In this document: piece by piece, positions 5,358 to 6,385 of the stretch
Position numbering within the stretch: the stretch's first letter is position 1
Layout: the number at the start of each line of letters is the position of its first letter
NCBI GenBank assembly: GCA_025451135.1
Contig: JANWKW010000044.1
Coordinates: 1-6,385 of the forward strand
Reading direction: 5' to 3'
Length of the DNA stretch: 6,385 bases
DNA from: Vulcanimicrobiia bacterium
GTDB lineage: Bacteria; Vulcanimicrobiota; Vulcanimicrobiia; Vulcanimicrobiales; Vulcanimicrobiaceae
Notes under the pieces: generated by a model
Told to the model about the DNA's origin: nothing
What the model saw: only the letters and a program-made list of their open reading frames with translations
Databases searched by the model: none
Position numbers and translations under genes: made by a program

Positions 5358-6182
5358 TCAATATCGGCCGAGCAACTGCATCCTTCCGCCGAAGTGCCGC
5401 TCGAGTGCCGAAAGCGTGGCACGGTCGGCGCCGTCGAACTCGACGTAGAACCGGTAGTGAAACGCCCGCCCCCGCGCCGGCCGCGCGACCAGCGACCGCA
5501 AATTCAGCCCCCGCGCCGCAAGCGCGCCCAAAGCCGCCTGCAAGCTCCCCACCTCATGCGCCAAATCCAAAACCACGCACGCCCTGTCATCGCGTGCACC
5601 CTCCTTGTCATCCCGAGCGTAGGGCCGCAGGCCCGTAGTCGAGGGACCGACGATCGCGAAGAACCGCGTCACGTTCTCCACATCGTCCTGCACGTTCGCG
5701 ATCAGCACGCTCGCGCCGTAGCGGGCCGCCGCCGGCGCCGGCCCGATCGCCGCCGCCCGCGGATCGCCCGCCTCCATCATCTCGCGCACCGCGCCGGCCG
5801 TATCCGCCACCGTCCGCACCCGCAACCCCGGATGCGCCGCCAAGAACGCGCGGCACTGCTCCAGCGCCACCGGATGCGACGCCACGCTCTCGAGCGCATC
5901 GACGTCGGCGCCCGGACACCCGATCAACGCCTGCACGATCGCATACGTCGTCTCGCCCACGATCCGCACGTCCCGATGCTCCGCCAGCAGATCGTACGTC
6001 CGCGCGATCGACCCGTAGATCGTGTTCTCGCACGGGATCAGCCCCGCATCCACCGCCCCCGCATCCACCGCCGCCACCAGCTCGTCAAACGTCGTGAAGC
6101 CGCGCGTCCCAACCGCGCCGAAGAGTTCCAAAGCCGCAGCCTCCGAGAACGCCCCCGCCTCCCCCTGAAACCCGACCGTCAC
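5358..6182 (-). CDS. pheA: Prephenate dehydratase (monofunctional, with ACT domain) carrying a repeat-encoded linker
   Basis: A 274-residue enzyme converting prephenate to phenylpyruvate for phenylalanine synthesis, without chorismate mutase. The catalytic domain spans about 1-178: VGFQGEAGAFSE at the start, IPCENTIYGSI at 49-59, SHPVALEQC at 102-110, and NVTRF at 170-174 with the conserved catalytic Thr (T172). The ACT domain starts near residue 200. G212-S213-L214-Q215 replaces the GALV motif and V232-A233-R234-P235 replaces ESRP, the Phe-binding motifs known from E. coli P-protein, so feedback inhibition may be altered. Between the domains, residues 179-192 (GPSTTGLRPYARDD) are encoded by a dispersed repeat at 5648-5606, giving a linker of about 22 residues where about 10 is common. 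Both domains stay in one frame, so the gene is not broken. The GTG start overlaps the TGA of the upstream tyrA-like gene as GTGA, implying translational coupling. Confidence 0.93.
   Translation of the reverse strand: MTVGFQGEAGAFSEAAALELFGAVGTRGFTTFDELVAAVDAGAVDAGLIPCENTIYGSIARTYDLLAEHRDVRIVGETTYAIVQALIGCPGADVDALESVASHPVALEQCRAFLAAHPGLRVRTVADTAGAVREMMEAGDPRAAAIGPAPAAARYGASVLIANVQDDVENVTRFFAIVGPSTTGLRPYARDDKEGARDDRACVVLDLAHEVGSLQAALGALAARGLNLRSLVARPARGRAFHYRFYVEFDGADRATLSALERHFGGRMQLLGRY
5585..5591 (+). repeat. Possible partial repeat head inside pheA
   Basis: TGTCATC, the first seven bases of the element, occurs exactly 21 bases (seven codons) before the same bases of the full copy at 5606. 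In the protein this yields RDD twice, at 190-192 and 197-199. It may be a target duplication, a remnant copy or chance. Confidence 0.35.
5606..5648 (+). repeat. Repeat copy inserted in frame in pheA
   Basis: Starts TGTCATCCCGAGCGTAG and ends CGTAGTCGAGGGACC, the same ends as the intergenic copies. The core is replaced by a stronger hairpin: GGGCC (5622-5626), loop GCA, GGCCC (5630-5634). It lies inside the pheA coding sequence, antisense to the gene, encoding residues 179-192 between catalytic and ACT domains. Confidence 0.92.
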
Positions 6183-6385
6183 CCTCTGTCATCCCGAGCG
6201 TAGCGCCGAAGCAGGGAGCGAAGCGACCTACCGCTCATGTCATCCCGAGCGTCGGGAGCGAAGCGACCAGAGTCGAGGGACGAGGGACCGCCTCCCGCTT
6301 CCAGCGATGCCGCCAACTCCACCAACCGTGCCGCCAGCGCGCGCGCCTCCGCCGCCACGTTTCCGGCGTTCGCCGCGAAGATCTC
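6179..6385 (-). CDS. tyrA: Probable prephenate dehydrogenase, C-terminal end (5' part outside window), with repeat-encoded tail
   Basis: The minus-strand frame entering at 6385 is open for 68 codons to TGA at 6181-6179, which overlaps the pheA GTG by four bases (GTGA). The first 31 residues (starting EIFAANAGNVAAEA, ending ASLEAG) form an amphipathic helix. They resemble the end of the TyrA dehydrogenase dimerisation domain, where 'W.dIf..N...v...l..f...L..l...l' is typical. Position directly before pheA supports this, because TyrA oxidises the prephenate that PheA dehydrates. Residues 33-66 are encoded by two repeat copies (6187-6289), giving an Arg/Asp/Ser-rich, probably disordered tail with ARDD twice. 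No C-terminal ACT domain is visible. The 4-base overlap indicates that this tail really is the reading frame to the end. With so little of the gene in view, the enzyme name is probable and not certain. Confidence 0.68.
   Translation of the reverse strand, partial: EIFAANAGNVAAEARALAARLVELAASLEAGGGPSSLDSGRFAPDARDDMSGRSLRSLLRRYARDDRG
6187..6228 (+). repeat. Chimeric repeat copy forming the tyrA C-terminus
   Basis: A head TGTCATCCCGAGCGTAGC leads through GCCGAAGCA into GGGAGCGAAGCGACC (6214-6228), the companion element also seen at 1273 and 1337. The CGAGGGAC tail is missing. It lies wholly inside the tyrA-like coding sequence and ends five bases from the pheA start codon. Confidence 0.82.
6238..6289 (+). 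repeat. Repeat copy with nested companion element inside tyrA
   Basis: Head TGTCATCCCGAGCGTC and tail AGTCGAGGGACGAGGGACC enclose the companion element GGGAGCGAAGCGACC (6254-6268) where other copies have their hairpin core. The tail is partly duplicated (GAGGGAC twice). On the minus strand it begins residue 33 of the visible tyrA-like product. Confidence 0.83.

Noticed and set aside
5585..5660. pheA as a pseudogene disrupted by the repeat
   Set aside because: The frame is uninterrupted, both domains have their expected motifs, and the stop comes at a normal distance after the ACT domain.
6187..6289. Insertion sequence or transposon end
   Set aside because: No transposase is present in the window. 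The copies are short quasi-palindromes with companion pieces and no terminal inverted repeats bounding a gene. A non-autonomous element moved by a distant enzyme remains possible.

Overview
This is a GC-rich (roughly 65%) bacterial chromosomal window with short gaps, coupled genes and GTG/TTG starts. The taxon cannot be fixed from sequence alone. The gene repertoire and the dispersed repeats that begin TGTCATCCCGAG and end CGAGGGAC would fit a high-GC environmental lineage such as Eremiobacterota/WPS-2. Similar repeats occur in other groups, so this placement is a weak inference. No transposase, phage gene, CRISPR array, rRNA or tRNA was seen.

Layout: two + strand genes enter from the left. 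These are the 3' part of a YegS/DgkB-type lipid kinase (1-462) and a PAP2 lipid phosphatase (462-1094), coupled by a TGATG overlap. They converge on a minus-strand block, and the 329-base gap between (1095-1423) is packed with repeats and hairpins. The minus-strand block, in transcription order from the right edge, holds four genes: the 3' end of a probable prephenate dehydrogenase tyrA (6385-6179); prephenate dehydratase pheA (6182-5358, GTGA overlap with tyrA); a secreted metzincin-like zinc protease with DUF5117/DUF4953 architecture (5318-2703); and a cyclopropane-fatty-acyl-phospholipid synthase-family methyltransferase (2686-1424).

Functionally there are two themes. tyrA and pheA carry prephenate towards tyrosine and phenylalanine. 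The lipid kinase, PAP2 phosphatase and CFA-type enzyme act on membrane lipids from both sides of the repeat-filled gap. The protease is an exported enzyme with no obvious link to either.

The most interesting signal is the repeat family. It fills the convergent gap, and it also lies inside protein-coding sequence. One copy (5606-5648) is translated in frame as the linker between the catalytic and ACT domains of PheA. Two more (6187-6289) are translated as the C-terminal tail of the TyrA-like protein, right up to the stop that overlaps the pheA start. The coding copies are read in the same phase (signature GPS...ARDD). Copies differ in a central hairpin whose two arms change together (GC/GC, GCGC/GCGC, GGGCC/GGCCC), which points to selection or a mobility mechanism acting on nucleic-acid structure. 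This resembles the protein-coding palindromic elements known from Rickettsia, in an apparently unrelated sequence family.
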